DNA of 64,000 nucleotides from Medicago truncatula (GCF_003473485.1 NC_053048.1:41412755-41476754); one strand, 5' to 3'; positions 11,258-22,501 are shown, counted from the first letter of the stretch. The notes: generated by a model from the sequence alone, not told the origin. Numbers and translations are program-made.

Positions 11258-11846
11258 CTGTGAAGCCCGGATACGAGATATAATACTGCACTGATACGGG
11301 AAAATTTCAAAAATCAAGATACGATACGGCTGAGATACGTTAATAAAAAAATTATATAATTAAATGTACAATATAATTATAACCATTTTTTTAATATGCA
11401 AACATATTAACAAACAAAAGAAATCAGTCATAGGCTCGTAGCACATCAACATAAATATAAATAATATTGACGATTAAGAGAGTAACGATTAGTCAATTAC
11501 ATACACAATATATCCCAAAAAAAAGCACCATAAGTGCTATACTATATCCAAAAGAAACATTGTTAGTGCTATACTATATCGATCCAAAAAAGAAGCACTA
11601 TACTCAAGAGTTAAGTTATTTTATTTAATGTTAATTGGGAATTATTAGGGCAGGTATAGGTGCAGAATAATTATCGGATACTTTCCTGATACGTATCGGG
11701 AAGTATCGAATAATTATTTTTAAAAAATTAAAATTTAATCTTCGGATACTCTTCTGATACGTATCGGAAAATATCGGGAAGGTATCAGTGCAGGATACGC
11801 ATGAGATACGATACGTCAACCATTTTGAAGTATCGGGACTTCACAG
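11258..11846. mobile_element. hAT-type non-autonomous element (589 bp) with perfect 8-bp target duplication
   Basis: The ends CTGTGAAGCCCGGATAC and (reverse-complemented) CTGTGAAGTCCCGATAC are inverted repeats. CTGCAAAC flanks both sides exactly (11250-11257 and 11847-11854); 8 bp is the hAT hallmark. Subterminal GATACGTATC palindromes and other GATAC/TATCGG words recur at both ends and could be transposase binding sites. There is no transposase frame. Confidence 0.88.
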
Positions 11847-12427
11847 CTGCAAACTCTTGTATCTAATAAAAAATAATTTTATAATTGTAGAATTTTTTTT
11901 TTTTGACAGGGTTATAACTTATAATTGCAGATTTATTGATATGATCAAAGTGTGTAAGAGTAAGTGAAGTATATGGAAAAATTGAAACCGGTTAACAATA
12001 ACACAAACTTGACCTTTTTTGCATATGATAGTTGTAAACAGTTGTGCTATAGTGTTAAAATAGATTTAAGATATACAACTGCAATAGAAGCATCTTATTT
12101 ATTTTTTGGTCAAGTAAAATCATAATTTTTTTTAGGGGTAAAAGCATCTTATTTGTTGACGGTTAAAATAATTTTAACACTTTTACATTTCTTTAAAAGC
12201 ATTTTTTAACATGTTTTAGAAAGAGTTTGTGAGTAAATTAAAGTATATTACAAATTTTGATATTTTTAACTCACTCTCAAATATGCAACGTGTCCTTTTA
12301 GAAAAAAAGTTGTGTACTCTAAACTAGTTTCCTTTTTTTATTTTATTTTAGGGATCTAAACTAGTTTCCTTTTTACACAAAATCTAGCCGTTAACGTTGA
12401 ATTAGAATATTTTATATGCATCAAAAT

Positions 12428-13104
12428 TAGAGCTGTCAAAACGGGCCGGCCCGTTTAGCCCGAATAAATATAGAGCTTGGGCCTAAAATATTGAGCTCAA
12501 ATTTTAATAGGGTGTTTTAGCCCGGCCCTTAGAAGCCCGGTACCCGTTAGGGCTGGCCCGAATAGGCCGCGGGTAGCCCGTTAGCCCACATAACAAAAAA
12601 AATCTATAAATTATATATATTTTTCAAATAATTATTTACTTAAATGATTATCAAAGTAAAAAACAAAAGTGAAAATTCAATGAATTAACACAAATATAAA
12701 TGTAATATAAAATTATATTTATTCATTTCGTTATTTATAGTTTTAAAGATCGAATATATAAATATCTATAACCATAACATATCTAATTTATTTAAAATCA
12801 TTTTCCTCGTCGTTTTAGTTTACGACGTTTGTACGAAAATGTTTACAATTTACTTTTGTGCTAGACATTATTTAAACATATTAAAAATATTATTTATAAA
12901 AAAATTATAGCAGTGTTTTATAGTACTTTTTAAAAATAAAATAAAATATAATTTTTAATACGGGCCGGCCCGTTTAGTCCGCGGCCCATGTAGGACCGGG
13001 CTCGGGTAGTATATTTCAAGTCCGTTTTATCAACCGGGCTTTTTGGCCCGACCCACTAAAGCCCGAAGCCCGTTAGGGCCGGACCGCCTATTTTGACAGC
13101 TCTA
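12428..13104. mobile_element. GC-ended hAT-like MITE (677 bp)
   Basis: Terminal repeat TAGAGCTGTCAAAA is present at both ends in opposite orientation. Inside each arm are GGGCCGGCCCGTTT and GCCCGTTAG words, sharply GC-rich against an AT-rich core. The end sequence resembles hAT MITEs, but the 8-base flanks do not match, so the copy is old or rearranged. Confidence 0.7.
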
Positions 13105-14220
13105 GCGAGGCTTTGCTAAAAAATAAACTATGGTAAGGTCTCAACAAATTACTTTTTTGTCTATATTTTAATTTATACCTTATATATATAATTCTTGAAA
13201 CCGTTTCTTGTTTTACTAGGATTTGACTTTGACTTTTTAAAATAGGCATTTTCAGTATTTTTAGTTTGACTTTTTAATTACCTGAGAAAATTGATTTTAA
13301 ATTAATTGAAATTATTTATACTCAAAAGACAATATAGTTAAAGTTACTTGTAACCCAAAAAAATATATAGTTAAAGTTACTTTGGATGTGACATAATTGA
13401 CAACACATATTGGACAAGTGGAAGAACCAATTCCATTCCAAATACTAGGGCAAATACCTTTAAAAAAAGCTAGGAGTTTAATTTGGCTAAACCCCATTTT
13501 AAAAATATTGATTGATGGTTTATATATTGATGAACTATGGATAATGGGGAGGAATATATAGGATTGTACCTAGTGGTTTTCTTCTGAAAGGAGATGATAA
13601 GGATGTTATGGGGCTCTTAAAAAAAAGATGTTGTGGGTTCAACACGAACAAAAAAACAATTAATAATTAATTATTATTTACGATTCAAAAAATAAATAAA
13701 TAGTGAAACAAGATACGACAGAGACAAATAAGATAAAAGCGTTTTTATTTTTATGATAAAGTTTGATCCTATCTTGTTTTTTATTTTTGTTGATAATATT
13801 GTATTTAATATATATTAGTAAAAAAAATTATTTAATACTATAGCGAAAAGACGTGTCCGTCTTCCCGCCCTTTTTATTGCGCTAACGTTTGAAAATTATG
13901 AACGATGTTTTTTTACGAAATTTTGATTTAGATTAAAACTAAAAATATAAAATATAAATGTTTGTTGCTTTCAAGTTATAACTAACCAAACTAAATTATG
14001 TATTTCAATGACACTGACAATATAACAAAAAATTATAATCTAATTTTTTTTTTTTAATGACAGCAACATCAATCTTTATTATAGAAAAAATTGTTTAATG
14101 ATATAATTGAGATAATGAAAAAGTAAGTATAAATATACACATCTTGTTTGTTACACTTTTTAAATGATAAAGGAAAAAAATCAGACAAATATATTCATAT
14201 CGTGTTTGTTATTTTTTTAT
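13105..14220. other. Intergenic, no gene seen
   Basis: AT-rich. The segment 13876-13906 (GCGCTAACGTTTGAAAATTA core) is identical over about 30 bases, in opposite orientation, to 32963-32993, so it belongs to a dispersed repeat. Confidence 0.5.
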
Positions 14221-14402
14221 AGTTTAATTATGGTGAGTTGACGGTTCAAAACAGTTTTGCACACACAACCAATCAAAACGTTCTGAATTGTCACATTTGG
14301 CCCACATAAATTAAAATCACTAATTGATGTGACAATTCAGAATGTTTTGATTGGTTGTATGTGCAAAACTGTTTTGGACCGTCAATCCACCACTATTAAA
14401 CT
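14221..14402. mobile_element. Hairpin MITE (about 180 bp)
   Basis: The left arm, GAGTTGACGGTTCAAAACAG onward, is matched almost perfectly by the right arm read in reverse complement (GGATTGACGGTCCAAAACAG) over about 65 bases. Only a short spacer remains, so the whole unit can fold into one hairpin. No coding sequence; superfamily not determined. Confidence 0.75.
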
Positions 14403-14837
14403 CTCTTTTTTAATATATTCTTCTTTTTTTTTTACAAGAAATTTATTCTTATCTTTGTTACATTTATTATTTGTATTGAAAATTTAAGATATTTTTGAAA
14501 TAAAAGAAAGCCAACCTAAAAATGTTGAAAGATGTTATTTTCTTTAAATATATAGTACAGAATAGATATATTATTGTATTAAGTGTTTGAGATAGACCAT
14601 CAATAATATGATATATATTATCATAAAACTCTTGAGGCAAAATGAACTTTAAATTAAATCATTAAATACTCTAAAGTTTAAATTAATTTTGAAATGTTTT
14701 ATAGTTTTACTTTTGATTAAAAAAAATATCAACTTTCATTTTATTTTTAATACTTTTTTTTTTTTTAAATGTTTCAAAACAGTCCAAATATTTAGATTTT
14801 ATAAAATAAAAAAATTAATTATTTAGGTAAAAGGATA

Positions 14838-14839
<2 letters not shown>

Positions 14840-14868
<29 letters not shown>
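14840..14868 (+). repeat. 29-base G homopolymer
   Basis: An uninterrupted run of 29 G's sits directly upstream of a tandem duplication. Long poly-G runs are rare in AT-rich plant DNA and can form G-quadruplexes; the exact length may also be a sequencing or assembly artefact. Confidence 0.85.
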
Positions 14869-14870
<2 letters not shown>

Positions 14871-14881
14871 TGCACTTGGCA

Positions 14882-15267
14882 AGTGTTGGAAAGCCTATTC
14901 CATGATATGTGAGGATAACAAATTAAAACTGATCCCTTTGGCCTCACGTTCTATTCTCGCGATGCAGGGCTCATAGCCCATGATGTATGATTGACAATGG
15001 TGATCACCTTGATTTCCAATTGTATTCATGCAATGCAGGGCTCATAACCCACAATGTGAGATATGCAATAGTGTACTAGTGTTGGAAAGCCTATTCCATG
15101 ATATGTGAGGATAACAAATTAAAACTGATCCCTTTGGCCTCACGTTCTATTCTCGCGATGCAGGGCTCATAGCCCATGATGTATGATTGACAATGGTGAT
15201 CACCTTGATTTCCAATTGTATTCATGCAATGCAGGGCTCATAACCCACAATGTGAGATATGCAATAG
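14882..15267. repeat. Two essentially identical 196-bp tandem copies
   Basis: The segment starting AGTGTTGGAAAGCC at 14882 reappears at 15078 with no difference I can see over 190 bases. Each copy contains two partial copies of GATGCAGGGCTCATA-type sequence, hence an older internal duplication. Near identity means a recent event or an assembly duplication. Its function is unknown. Confidence 0.9.
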
Positions 15268-16766
15268 CTTTTTCCTTGATATCTTCATTCCTTGCTCGAT
15301 TTCTTATCACCAAAACGTTCGTACCACTATGTCCCAACAAACATAGTTCGGTGACAAAGTTATCTAATTCAGGTGGATTTCCATGATTTCAAAGCTTTTT
15401 CCCTCCCATTATCTTTTCATGACTTTTTAAACAGCATCTTTACAAGACTCGACTAAAATAAATATAAACTATATACTTTTATTCTAAATTTCCAATAAAA
15501 GATGACTAAAACCTATATACGATTTCTTGTCATCAAAACCCACACTTGAAATTTTGCTTGTCCTCGTGCCAACTTACTTGTAAATTAAAATTCACATAGA
15601 ATAACACACCTTCGTGAATGATAAGAAATACCAAAAAATAACTTTACCTCTCTGATGATGATGTAGTTGTCGGTGTCTCATACATTTTCTTGCTCAAAAT
15701 AGTGTGGTTCTTCGCACTTGAAGTTAATCGGTCCAAAAGAATGACCACATTGAAGAGAAGCATAACACAATCTTTTTCTACCTAAATCTACTTCCTAATC
15801 ATTCAATAAAGACATTCTCTCAGGTCGACATGCACATGCCAATTGACCATACAATTTGAAAGTATTCTAAACGTGAATCAAAGTATATAAAATACACACA
15901 TGATTAGAGCGATTTGATGGTTTCTAATTTGGCTTAAGTAATGGGTGTATTTTTTCTTTTTTTTGGAGAAGTAGAGTTAAATTAGATTTAGGTTTCTACT
16001 ACTTGTTCCTGGTCTATTAAGTATTTCCACCGCTACTAAGCAATTTATGCCTTTATCATTTCATAATGGGTACAAAGAGAATATGATTTTCTTTTTGGTG
16101 AAGGGACCTATTTTATTTTTATTTTTTGAGGCCTTTTTCCTTTATTTTTTCTCTTTTTGAGAGACCTATTTTTTTAGTTCTCTCTCTTGAATTCTTTGAT
16201 TCTCTTGTACCCCATCCCTAACTTATAATATTGTTGATTCCAGAAGCAGCCCCCAACTAAATTTCAAACATAAGGAGAACATTTAATTCGGAAGGTCTAT
16301 AATAGTTCATATTTTTTTTGTTTGTCACCGAATAAAGGGATACGTATGAAAGCTCAAACTTAGTTTGAAAAGATATTATAATTCAAAGAGTGACTCGAAA
16401 AAGGATCTAGTTACTGAAAAATTGCCTCAATGCTTGTATGTACAACTAATAAGCATTTAAGGAATAAGTGGAAATTTAGGAAATGAACACATGGACGAAA
16501 TAATTTCACCATAAAAAAAAAGTTGCCAATGGAAGTAAACAGTGAAATTTATATATTTATGGCTCAAAGATCTCACCGGTCATGATTTGGTAAAGATTGC
16601 GTTAGTCATTTTGATTTCTCCTTCTTTATTCCTTTACGCTTCTAAGCAGTGTATTTCAATAATATTATTTTCTCCATTTTCTTCTAAATTTCTTTTAAAA
16701 AAAATGGCAGGTGGTCAACAACTGGGATAAACGCTAGAGCACCGGTTGTCCGGTGGCAGCGCGCTG
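15268..16766. other. Intergenic, no gene recognised
   Basis: This may be part of a larger decayed repeat that includes the tandem copies upstream. No open frame has recognisable similarity. Confidence 0.4.
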
Positions 16767-18220
16767 TGTAACACCCCAATTTGTATTATTAGTTTATTAA
16801 TATTATTATGTGATATTAGGAATATTAGTATTATTTAGAAATTTATTTGTTTATTGTTTTCATTATAATATGGCTGAAATAGATAGGTTATTTAGTTATT
16901 GGAAAATAAGAGGTTATAAGAAATTAAAGAGAATAAAGATGTATTAGTAAATAAGATGTTTAAGCGAGTAATTGAGTAGTGTTTTATTAAGTGGAGAGTA
17001 AGCTCGGTAAGGGGATGTGAGAAAAACCGAGCCCAATAAGGAAATATAAATATAGTGAAGTCTTAAGAGAAATAGAGAATTAGAGTTAGAACATTCAAGG
17101 AGCATTTTGAGAGAAGAGACAAGAGGGAAGCTTAGGCTTATGAAGAGAAGAACTCAAGGAGGCTAGAGGAGAAAATTGGAGAGAGATCCATACATAGGAG
17201 AGGCTAGCTTTGGTGATTATATAAACTCACTTACTCATTATATGAACAAATGAGTACTAATGAGTTTGTATAATTCTTCTTTATTTTCATGATCTTATGA
17301 TGAATTGATTCTGAATCCGTGCTCTAAATTGTTTTTGTGATTTTGGGTATGTAATTATTTATGTATTCATGATGTTGATATGTTAAATTCATGTTTCAAT
17401 TGTGGTTATGTTGTATTTCTAAGTTTTATGTTTAAGTGAGTAAGAATCATGAGAATTGATACATAATAAATGTTTTGATGTGTTACAAGTGCTTAATTGA
17501 AGTGTAATAACCTTGGAGAATGTTTTCTACCACTTTGGGTTCAATGGGGATCGAAAAAGGGGATTTTCGGACAATTTTGGTGTATTCCCGAGGGCCAAAC
17601 CATGTTTTCTGTAACAGTCGCAGCACTGTGCTACAATTGGAGCGCCCATCGCCATGTTTAGAAAGATTGTGCCCCAGGATGCCACTTCCTGGCGCCAGGC
17701 GCCCAGAGCCAGGAAAACTTTCGCTGTTTTGGCGCGTTGGGTGCTTGGGGTAGGTTCTGGGAATTCATTTGATGCTGTTTTGCTTATGTTTTGATGATTT
17801 ATTGACTAGTGATGAGTGCTTACAATGAATTGATTACCTTGAGTTACTTTGAAGTAAAATGTGGTTGTTTGTGAAACTTAAAAATGAACTTGAATTGTGA
17901 TTGAACTAGTACATTAAGTTGAATGAATTTTAGGAAGTTTTTGATTGATAGTAGTGGTTGAATTAGTAAGATAATGGATATAAGAATATTGTATATGGTT
18001 AATGAGTATGTATGAACATGAAAATTTGACAAAAGTGAATGTTGGAAATTAAATGATGAATTGAATTGGCGAATTAGTAAATGATGTTTATTTAATGATG
18101 TGCATTTAATGATGTTAATATGATGGATAATTGTAAGATGTTGAAATTAGAAATATGTTTGTAAATTTGTGATATATGAAGATGAGTTTGATACGATGAT
18201 GTGTTGATATATATAGGGAC
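16767..18220 (+). mobile_element. Probable gypsy-type LTR fragment
   Basis: It starts TGTAACACCCCAATTTG, a beginning common among plant Ty3/gypsy LTRs. A TATA-like AAATATAAATATAG lies about 275 bases in, followed by a purine-rich GAGAAGA leader. A GC-rich stretch with GGCGCCAGGCGCCCAG (about 17690) resembles internal LTR sequence of legume gypsy elements. No primer binding site, polymerase or opposite LTR is visible. The right boundary is a guess. Confidence 0.5.
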
Positions 18221-18291
18221 CACTAATTTACACCCATTTGAAAACACTAAGGAGTAAATTAGCAAGCTACATCCACTTGTATTTTACCTAA

Positions 18292-18652
18292 AGCTCTGTT
18301 TGATAAAAATAGCGGATAGCTGATAGTTGAGAGCTTATAGTTGATGACTAATAGCTGATAGCTTATAGCTAATAGCTGATAACACATAGTTGATAGCTGA
18401 TGACCGGTGGCTGATAAGCTAATTCATCTGTCATGGTATTTACGAGCGTAAATGCAAGGACCAGTTGCAAAATAAAACAAACAACAAAGCAAGGTTAAGC
18501 TTGGATTTTAAATAAAATAGTGAGGGTAGATTTGGAATAAAAAATGATAAGCTATAAGCTCAAACGCTATCTAAAATAACATCTGAAAAATAGCTTATAA
18601 ACTCGTGAGATAAGTTATAAGCTCGTGGTAAAAAAATATTACCAAACAGAAT
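18292..18652. mobile_element. MITE with CTCTGTTTG ends and AGCTGATAG-type internal repeats
   Basis: The left end GCTCTGTTTGATAAAAATAG and the right end (reverse complement TTCTGTTTGGTAATATTTT) are inverted repeats. The left arm has many short repeats of GATAGCTGATAG / GCTTATAGCT (18305-18415), and the right arm has the mirrored ATAAGCTATAAGCTC words. This looks like a hAT-type MITE, but no clear target duplication was seen. Confidence 0.6.
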
Positions 18653-18700
18653 TTAAAAATTCACTATATACTATTTTAAACCAATATTGACTAAATGATA

Positions 18701-18994
18701 CTCCCTCCGTCCCTAATTATAAGACCATTTTGAGAATTTTTTTGTCCCTTTTTATAAGACCCCTTTGTTATTTCCAACTACATTAATTATTTCTTTACAT
18801 ACATGCCCCTATTTATTATACATCTTTTTCTTCAATCAACAATAAATAACATGTTGAAAACATAAACTAACATTCTTTCTTAAAGGATAAAATTGTAAAA
18901 ACAATAGTGATTACAAACAACTTTAATACAAATATCCACTATCTTAATTCCCGTGATTTTGGCAAAAGGATCTTATATATAGGGACGGAGGGAG
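18701..18994. mobile_element. Stowaway MITE (294 bp)
   Basis: Terminal repeats CTCCCTCCGTCCC are inverted at the two ends, with TA dinucleotides on both sides (18699-18700 and 18995-18996). These are the hallmarks of Stowaway MITEs moved by mariner-type transposases. A full mariner element starts 251 bases downstream but has a different inner terminal sequence. Confidence 0.92.
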
Positions 18995-19245
18995 TAGTTC
19001 TATAAATTTGTTTTTTTTTTTTTGGTCAAGCTATAAATTTGTTTATACTCATCTACAATATAAACAAATGAGACTTCTTATATTCTCAAGTACACGTGAC
19101 ATGACTCTAAGTTTTTTACAATTAATGATACTAATTCAAATATTTGAAAGTCTACAAGGAAATGAGCTTTCAAAAATATGAAAATCAATTTTCAATGCAT
19201 TCATATCTGCTGCGCAACATTATAGTATATTCTATAAAAAATCTA

Positions 19246-19280
19246 CTCCCTCCGTATCGAAATATAAGCAAAATTCAACT
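19246..19280 (+). repeat. Left terminal inverted repeat of the mariner element
   Basis: It begins CTCCCTCCGTATCG and continues AAATATAAGCAAAATTCA, pairing with the right end at about 22915-22949. Confidence 0.9.
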
Positions 19281-19512
19281 ATCTTACTTGTGACAAAATA
19301 TAAGCAAAATTGACTTTTTTCATCATATTTAAGGCTAATATACCAAAAATGCCCTTAGTTTAATACTCCAATTTCCATCACAGTTTTCCACACGAATGCA
19401 ATTCTCCAAACCAGGTTTTAATGAATGTATTGAAAAACTGAAACGGCTCTCTATACTCCTCTCCCTCTATAGTAACTCCACGAAGCCCAAGCCAATGTTT
19501 TCTTCCACTTAT

Positions 19513-19520
19513 TATAAAAA
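19513..19520 (+). promoter_or_regulatory. TATA box of the accessory mariner gene
   Basis: TATAAAAAG lies about 60 bases before the ATG at 19576, so the small gene has its own promoter inside the element. Confidence 0.6.
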
Positions 19521-19575
19521 GGCTGTTCAGAGAGAAACTTAGTGTTCCTTCTATTCTTCTGCATAATTCAAGAAA

Positions 19576-20025
19576 ATGGCTTTCAAGAAAATGGCTATAA
19601 AAGCACCATCTTTTAGTTTGGGAATTGACTCAGATTCTGAGGATCTGCTGAATCGAATTGTTGAAGACTCGCTAGAGAAAGATGGGGAGGTTGAACAGAT
19701 TCAAAATGTTGAGGGTGAAGTGAATTCTCACCATCATGTTGAAGGTGGAGAAAGAAGCTTCAAACACAACTTTGATCTTAACGAAATTCCTAATGAAAGT
19801 GAAGGTGCTGCTGAAGCTGATGATGTTAATGAAGTTCTTAATCCAGTTGAAGGTGCTGCTGAAGCTGAACTTGATTTAGATCTAAACAAAATGCCCAACG
19901 TGAATGTTGAAAATGAGATTGAAGAGGAGTTGGCAAACCATGAAAAGGATGAGGTTCAGAAAAATGAAAAGTTAAAGAAATGGGTTCATGATATGCTGAA
20001 GATTTATATAGCTGGGTTTCCATGA
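19576..20025 (+). CDS. Accessory protein of the mariner element: acidic, DLNxxP-containing, unknown function
   Basis: A 149-residue open frame with a good ATG (an in-frame alternative is at 19591), preceded by a TATA box and convergent with the transposase. I do not recognise a catalytic or DNA-binding domain. The N-terminus is basic (MAFKKMAIKAPSFSLGID) and the rest strongly acidic. There are two DLNxxP sequences, DLNEIP (about 67-72) and DLNKMP (about 102-107), of the kind known as EAR motifs that bind TOPLESS-family corepressors. An EGAAEA word occurs twice, so part of the protein arose by internal duplication. The C-terminus (KLKKWVHDMLKIYIAGFP) could be a short amphipathic helix. The transposase N-terminus has the same DLN theme. 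It could be a transposition cofactor or regulator, or captured host sequence; all three are inference. Confidence 0.6.
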   Translation: MAFKKMAIKAPSFSLGIDSDSEDLLNRIVEDSLEKDGEVEQIQNVEGEVNSHHHVEGGERSFKHNFDLNEIPNESEGAAEADDVNEVLNPVEGAAEAELDLDLNKMPNVNVENEIEEELANHEKDEVQKNEKLKKWVHDMLKIYIAGFP

Positions 20026-20413
20026 TTTTTTTCGACAATGATAAGAACAAGTGAAAAACTACAACTTTTGCTGCTGCTTTTATTTTTTGTCTTTATCCCC
20101 TAATGTACTAGCTTATGTTAACAATTTGGAGAAGCAACGTGAAGTACTCTTTTTTGTCTTTATCCATGTACTAGCTTATGCCAATCGGTTACTTTAATAT
20201 TTCCTTTTTTTTTTTTGCCTTTCATAAAATAATATAAAGAAGTTTCTATCACCAAAAACAAAATTGCTTTCTATTGAATAAAATACTTGACGTACACAAT
20301 GCATAAAACACAAAAGATAGCTACGAGATATGAGAATAAAATACGCCACGTACAATGCATAAAACACAAAAATGGTTAAGTGACATGAATAATTCTTGAA
20401 CTCCACAAGTCAT
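20026..20413. other. Convergent 3' spacer inside the mariner element
   Basis: This lies between the two stop codons. It contains two direct repeats: TTTTTTGTCTTTATCC with TGTACTAGCTTATG, and AATGCATAAAACACAAAA. It must hold the polyadenylation signals of both genes; several AATAAA-like words are present. Confidence 0.55.
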
Positions 20414-22501
20414 TCACTCCATACCCTGCAAGAGTTCACTAATTTCAGCAACCAATTCTTGATCGCAATTTAGTGTAGTGGGTAGTGTAGCTTGTCTAAG
20501 CATGACATCTTTCTTCATATGAGGAGTCTTGTATTTATTGGACCCTTTAACCTTCATGATTTCAATCATGCACGACTGAAGTGTAAGAAATATTTTGTTT
20601 GAATCCACACTAGAAAATTCATCAAACGAAGTTTGCACTGCTTGAATAAGTTCATCAACCGTCCGTGTCACTTTCTTTTGTTGTAATGCTTGAATGGCTG
20701 CAAAAAATCCCAAATCCAATACATTTAAATCAGGAGAATTAGGTGGCTGATTAATCAAACGGATGTCAAATCCACCTTCAAAAGCCGCTGCTTGAAATTC
20801 TTCGTCATCAACAGAAACATGACACGGTGCATTATCTTGTTGAATGTAAATTGTTTCCGATGCAAGTTCTGGTGGCACTTTTTCTTTGACGGCCGGTAAA
20901 ATCTTGTCTCTTAAGTACATTCGACTAACTTCTCTAGTAATAGAACCGATTGGTTTTGTTTCGAGTGTCCCTGCGGGTCTATTGACACTGGACCTTCTTG
21001 CAGGCACTTTTTCAACTAGAGGCCACACTCCAATTTTTCCCGACCATGTTTCATGACCTGCATAATCAAACCTAGGTCTAGCCACTGCAACTATAAACAT
21101 GACCTTCATTAGATAATTTTTGTTTTTGCACGGACGGTATGGATCATCCTCATCTGCAAGAAGGTAATAATTCTGAGATTTTTTGGTCACATAGAACCAC
21201 TTTTCATCTATGTGAATAACATTGTGCATTGACTTAAACTTTGGCTCAAATGGAATGCTACTTTCCTCCAACATGGACAAACAAAATCTAAGACGAGCTT
21301 TCATATTATCATCTGTCATGTGTGGTTTTAGTGCACTTGAATGCCGACGCAAAACACCTTTTTTTATTAACCTCATTAGTTGTCCAGTGGTACACTCTAA
21401 TGCTTCTGCTAGAGATCGAAGACTACTACGTTTGTGTAGCGGTATTTCACGTATTTTTTCGATATCTATGACTTTTTTTTTCCGACCACATTTTGTTTTC
21501 TTGTGACAAACATCACCTGTTTCAATTTTTTGCCTCCAAATCGCATAAATAACATCTACGGATACTTGATAGGAAGAAGACAACCGTTTAACAACCCCCT
21601 TATTAATTTTTCTACCAGAGCTTGAATTGATCAAAACCTCACAAATATTTTGCCGCTGATAGTTGTCTAAAAAAGTTCGCTTTCTTTTAGATTGTGGCTC
21701 ACTATGAATGTTGTTTCCTGTTTCATTAAATATAAAATCAAAATAGTTATAAAAAATATAAAAATAGAAATTGGTTTCAGTACATAAAATTGCATGCCAT
21801 TGACATTTGACAGGAGTAGTAGCATGCCATAAATTTCATGGTCCATTGATAAAAAAGAATAACAAGGTGGAGTACATGTAACCATGTTGCAACAAAACGT
21901 GTACTCCTACGTCATATACATGCAGTTCATATAAAACGTGGAGAATATTGAGTGCAAAAAGTGGCACAATATAATAAAGACAAGTGCAAAACTAATATAA
22001 ATAAACATTCACAAAATGAAAAAAAAAACTCCATGTACCTATATCTTCTTCGATGTTATTGTAAAAAAGTTCAGCTACATCTTCTTCATCTTCGGAGACG
22101 CTATCTTCAGACTCAAATCCAATATCTTCTTCTTCATCTGATAGATAGTCGAATAAATCATTGCTTGAATAAGTAGCATTCAAATTAGAAGTGTTCAAAA
22201 CACTGCAGGGGATGTTCAAACTAATCTCTAAAGGTACATTTGAGAGGTGGTTAGAGGTGCTCAAATCATTCAAAGGAATGTTTAGATCAATATTAAGAGG
22301 CACGTTTGAGAGGTGGTTAGAAGTGTTCAAGTCATTCAAAGAGATGTTCAAATCAATATTGAGAGGCTCATTTGAGAGGTGGTTAGATGTGTTCAAGTCA
22401 TTCAAAGGGATATTCAAATCAATATTGAGAGGCTCATTTGAGAGGTGGTTAAATGTGTTCAAATCATTCAAAGGGGTGTTTAAATCAATATCAAGAGTCA
22501 T
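20414..22501 (-). CDS. Plant mariner-like (DD39D) transposase, two exons, apparently intact
   Basis: Exons are 22039-22501 and 20414-21717; the 321-bp intron has GT-AG ends (donor GGTACAT, acceptor AAACAG). The phases join exactly (GA|G..GNNIHSEP) to give 588 residues. Residues 1 to about 106 are five imperfect 22-residue repeats of the type LNIDLNIPLNDL..SNHLSN; an acidic stretch (about 112-150) and a KRKR nuclear-signal-like patch (165-168) follow. The next section is the helix-turn-helix DNA-binding region (SSYQVSVDVIYAIWRQK). Catalytic residues are Asp325 in HIDEKWFYV, Asp449 in IQQDNAPCH and Asp489 in VLDLGFF, with exactly 39 residues between the second and third, the plant mariner signature. 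The enzyme would bind the terminal repeats and cut and paste the element at TA. The start is supported by a TATA box about 55 bases upstream. No stop or frameshift was found. Confidence 0.93.

Noticed and set aside
17520-17753. 77-codon frame with GC-rich codons
   Set aside because: It lies within the probable gypsy LTR, has no start context and no family match.
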